Below are positions 6,974 through 9,160 of a stretch of 9,160 nucleotides of DNA, piece by piece (the first letter of the stretch is position 1; each line of letters begins with the position of its first letter). The notes under the pieces are model-generated. The model saw only the letters and a list, made by a program, of their open reading frames with translations, had not been told where the DNA came from and did not search any database. Origin of the DNA: Betaproteobacteria bacterium TMED156 (lineage in GTDB: Bacteria; Pseudomonadota; Gammaproteobacteria; Burkholderiales; Burkholderiaceae_A). The position numbers and the translations under genes are program-made. The stretch covers positions 1 through 9,160 of the forward strand of contig NHHF01000017.1 of NCBI GenBank assembly GCA_002171155.1, written 5' to 3'.

Positions 6974-8078
6974 TCATATTCCTCTTTTTAAACTTTCGAT
7001 GATAAATTCATCGAGGTCTCCATCTAGAACTTTTTGAGTGTTTCCGGTTTCTACTTGCGTTCGCAAATCTTTTATTCTTGATTGATCAAGAACATAACTA
7101 CGTATTTGGTGACCCCAACCAACATCGGTCTTGGATTCTTCCATTTTTTTTTGTTCCTCATTTCTCTTTCTTAACTCAAATTCATACATTCTTGATTTAA
7201 GCATTTTCCATGCTTCCTCTTTGTTTCTATGTTGAGATCTATCATTTTGGCATTGAACAACTATTCCAGTCGGGACATGGGTGAGTCTAACAGCTGAATC
7301 AGTTTTATTTATATGTTGCCCTCCAGCCCCAGATGCTCTGTACGTATCAGTCCTAACATCTGCAGGATTAATTTCTATCTCAATTGACTCATCAACCTCA
7401 GGATAAACGAAAACTGATGCAAAGGATGTATGTCTGCCTCCTGAAGAATCGAAAGGTGATTTTCTTACTAATCTATGTACACCAGTTTCTGTTCTCAAAT
7501 ATCCATAAGCATAATCACCTTTTAATTTTATTGTTGATGACTTTATCCCAGCTACATCTCCATCTGACTCCTCAAGCAACTCAGTTTGAAATCCTTTGCG
7601 TTCAGCATATCTTAAGTATTGTCGTTGCAGCATGGCAGCCCAGTCACAAGCTTCAGTTCCACCAGCGCCAGACTGAATGTCTATAAAACAATTAAATGGA
7701 TCAGAAGGATTAGAAAACATTCTTCTAAATTCAAAATCAGAGATGTGTTTTTTTAATTTATCGATGTCTTTTGAAATTACTTTTAAAGTATCAAAATCTT
7801 CCTCGTTATTTGCAATATCAAATAGTTCCCTGGCATCAGTCAGTTCGTTCTCGATTTTAACTAGTTTGTAAACAACACTCTCCAAAAATTTTTTTTCTTT
7901 TCCAAGTGATTGTGCTTCTTTAGGATTGTTCCACACTTCAGAGTCTTGTAAAAGTTTATCAACCTCAATCAACCTAATTGACTTTTTTTCAAAGTCAAAG
8001 ATACCCCCTGAGTCTATCTGCTCGATTCAGCAAATCATTGATTGTCTCATTCAATTTTTTTTGATCTTCGATCTCCAT
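6974..8078 (-). CDS. prfB: Peptide chain release factor 2 (RF2), with programmed +1 frameshift
   Basis: RF2 recognises UGA and UAA stop codons and triggers peptide release. The gene is read in two frames: codons 1-27 from ATG 8078 to 7998 (ending LRGYL), then an in-frame UGA (7997-7995) that is bypassed by a +1 shift skipping base 7997, and on from GAC (7996) to the TGA at 6976-6974. The product is 367 residues (E. coli 365). The stop-recognition tripeptide SPF is at 207-209 and the catalytic GGQ at 252-254, each two residues from their E. coli positions. The residue before SGAGGQ is Ala, the common bacterial state (E. coli K-12 has Thr there). The start lies 3 bp after the ldt stop, and lysS follows, so the three form an operon. 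A caller that ignores the shift would begin at TTG 7972 and lose 35 residues. Confidence 0.97.
7994..8009 (-). promoter_or_regulatory. Programmed +1 frameshift site of prfB
   Basis: The RNA reads AGGGGGUAUCUUUGAC: an internal Shine-Dalgarno-like AGGGGG (8009-8004), a three-base spacer, the slippery CUU (8000-7998), and UGA followed by C (7997-7994). When RF2 is scarce, the weak UGAC context stalls the ribosome and the CUU-decoding tRNA slips to UUU, giving full-length RF2. When RF2 is abundant, a 27-residue peptide is released. This matches the E. coli element as I remember it, and it shows that UGA is a stop codon in this organism. Confidence 0.97.
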
Positions 8079-8081
8079 TCT

Positions 8082-9113
8082 CTAATTAAGCCTTTCAGTT
8101 AAAATTTTTCTTAATCCGTCTTCAGTCTCATTCCAATAATCACGAGAAAAAATTCCTTTCTTATTTCTAAGAGCAACTGAGGGCCTATCTCTAGCAACAC
8201 GAAAGTATGCTAATAGTTCTGAATCAGTTTCATTTTTTGAAATATTAGACTTTGAAAGCAAATCTTCAACAATTCTACTTTTATTTTTCCAATCTTCAGG
8301 AGCAACCCAAGAAACATCAGAGACTATAAGAATGTGTGTTTTTCTATATGTTATGTAATTTTTTAATATTTGTATATCATCATTTGATAATGCTAGACAC
8401 CCATCAGATGCCTTAGGGGATCGAACAAATGTATCTTTTGGTACACCATGAATCCATATCCCATATCCAGTTCTTCCATCTTGTTTATCTTTTGCATTTG
8501 GGTAATCCAAGGTCATTGCTAAATCTCCTAAAAAACCATCAGCTCGCGGGTTAACAATCTCTTTGACAAACCTGTAAACACCAATAGGAGTTTTTTTATC
8601 ACCTTCTCTAATTTTGTTATCACCAGACAAACCAATGGAGGAGTAAAAACTAATCTCGAATTTAAAATCACCACTTTTATTTAGTTTATATATATATAAT
8701 CTAGAGGAATTTGTTTCCATAAGAAGGAAATAATCAATTTCATTTTTACTATTAGGAAAAACTAAAATGTTTTCTGGAACCAAGTTGCTAGGAATTGGAA
8801 TACTTCTAACTCTAGCTTCTTCAATGAAAGGCTTATCTTTTTCATCAAAACCAAACTCAATGCCAGCCAATCCGAAGATGGACTGAGCTCTTAACCAATG
8901 GGCAAGGGACGCTCTAGGTTCCTCAAGAGTAGCAAGTCTAGATGCATTTTCAGCTTTAACAAGACTTTCAATATCTCCTTTTGATAATAGCTGCGATGCT
9001 GAGCTAAGCTCTTCACTGACTGTAAGTGAGTACAACCCCATTGGAGAAAAAAGAAAAAAAACAGAAGAAAATTTTATAAAAAGTAATTTGTTTACTAAAA
9101 AACCAAGTTTCAT
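8082..9113 (-). CDS. Periplasmic L,D-transpeptidase (YkuD domain, ErfK/YafK-like)
   Basis: YkuD-family enzymes cross-link peptidoglycan (3-3 links) or attach proteins to it through a catalytic cysteine. The 343-residue protein starts with a Sec-type signal (MKLGFLVNK, then a hydrophobic stretch to about 28). A helical region follows (about 35-85), and then the YkuD domain (about 115-267). Catalytic landmarks are GDKKTPIGVYRF (171-182), IHG with His222, and ASDGCLAL with Cys239 in the usual H-x16-C spacing. About 75 charged residues follow the domain; they do not look like the NTF2-like domain often seen at this position. The start chosen is ATG 9113, with AAGGA four bases upstream; the frame extends to GTG 9125, where that site would lie inside the gene. 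It ends in TAG 3 bp before prfB and so heads the ldt-prfB-lysS operon. Its exact in vivo reaction cannot be told from sequence. Confidence 0.88.
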   Translation of the reverse strand: MKLGFLVNKLLFIKFSSVFFLFSPMGLYSLTVSEELSSASQLLSKGDIESLVKAENASRLATLEEPRASLAHWLRAQSIFGLAGIEFGFDEKDKPFIEEARVRSIPIPSNLVPENILVFPNSKNEIDYFLLMETNSSRLYIYKLNKSGDFKFEISFYSSIGLSGDNKIREGDKKTPIGVYRFVKEIVNPRADGFLGDLAMTLDYPNAKDKQDGRTGYGIWIHGVPKDTFVRSPKASDGCLALSNDDIQILKNYITYRKTHILIVSDVSWVAPEDWKNKSRIVEDLLSKSNISKNETDSELLAYFRVARDRPSVALRNKKGIFSRDYWNETEDGLRKILTERLN

Positions 9114-9117
9114 ATTA

Positions 9118-9122
9118 TCCTT
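9118..9122 (-). promoter_or_regulatory. Ribosome binding site deciding the L,D-transpeptidase start
   Basis: AAGGA on the minus strand lies four bases upstream of ATG 9113 and overlaps the second and third codons of the longer GTG-started frame (9125). It is the best Shine-Dalgarno match seen ahead of any gene in the window. Confidence 0.6.
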
Positions 9123-9160
9123 CACTGTATCCTTAAAATATTTTTAAAATTTATCATAAA

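Noticed and set aside
7384..7871. Two plus-strand open frames inside prfB
   Set aside because: Both are antisense to conserved RF2 sequence, and their translations show no recognisable domain.
6974..7972. prfB beginning at TTG 7972 as a single frame
   Set aside because: The upstream frame supplies the normal RF2 N-terminus and a complete frameshift element, and SPF and GGQ positions fit only the longer product.

Overview
The window is AT-rich chromosomal DNA from a proteobacterium. It is dense with housekeeping genes and has very short intergenic gaps. The lolC-lolD pair, an RpfE-type gene fused by overlap to recJ, a prfB-lysS pair and an ErfK/YafK-type L,D-transpeptidase together point to a betaproteobacterium (or a close gammaproteobacterial relative). 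The low GC, lysine-rich proteins and compact layout fit a streamlined aquatic lineage such as the OM43/Methylophilales group. That placement is inference from gene content and style; no rRNA or other marker in the window fixes it. I see no mobile element, CRISPR array, tRNA or rRNA.

Layout: (1) 1-1588, minus strand: lolC followed by the start of lolD, which runs off the left edge; together they encode most of an inner-membrane lipoprotein-release ABC transporter. (2) 1589-1616: a 28-bp divergent gap with candidate promoters for both directions; the rightward one has an extended -10 placed so that its transcript would begin at or next to the start codon. (3) 1617-4468, plus strand: an RpfE-type conserved protein and recJ, overlapping by one base (TAATG). 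(4) 4469-4622: the largest gap. It holds a consensus TTGACA-16-TATAAT promoter set among two palindromes of the form ATACTwwAGTAT whose centres are 32 bp apart, followed by eight Ts. (5) 4623-5429, plus strand: a membrane-anchored or secreted protein with a C-terminal NTF2/SnoaL-like domain of the kind often attached to L,D-transpeptidases. (6) 5395-9113, minus strand: an operon read as L,D-transpeptidase, prfB (with the classic programmed +1 frameshift) and lysS. The 3' end of lysS overlaps the 3' end of the convergent NTF2-like gene by 35 bp.

The genes work in lipoprotein sorting, single-strand DNA degradation during repair, peptidoglycan cross-linking, translation termination and lysine-tRNA charging. 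Most is ordinary core genome. The less ordinary points are the operator-like promoter region at 4480-4526, the separate NTF2-like gene near a transpeptidase that lacks that domain, and the rpfE-recJ / prfB-lysS neighbourhood, which recalls the flanks of the Xanthomonas rpf cluster but has no DSF signalling genes. Three start sites also need care: prfB, where the frameshift hides the true N-terminus, and lysS and ldt, where the longest frame starts at GTG but an ATG with a better-placed ribosome binding site lies just inside.
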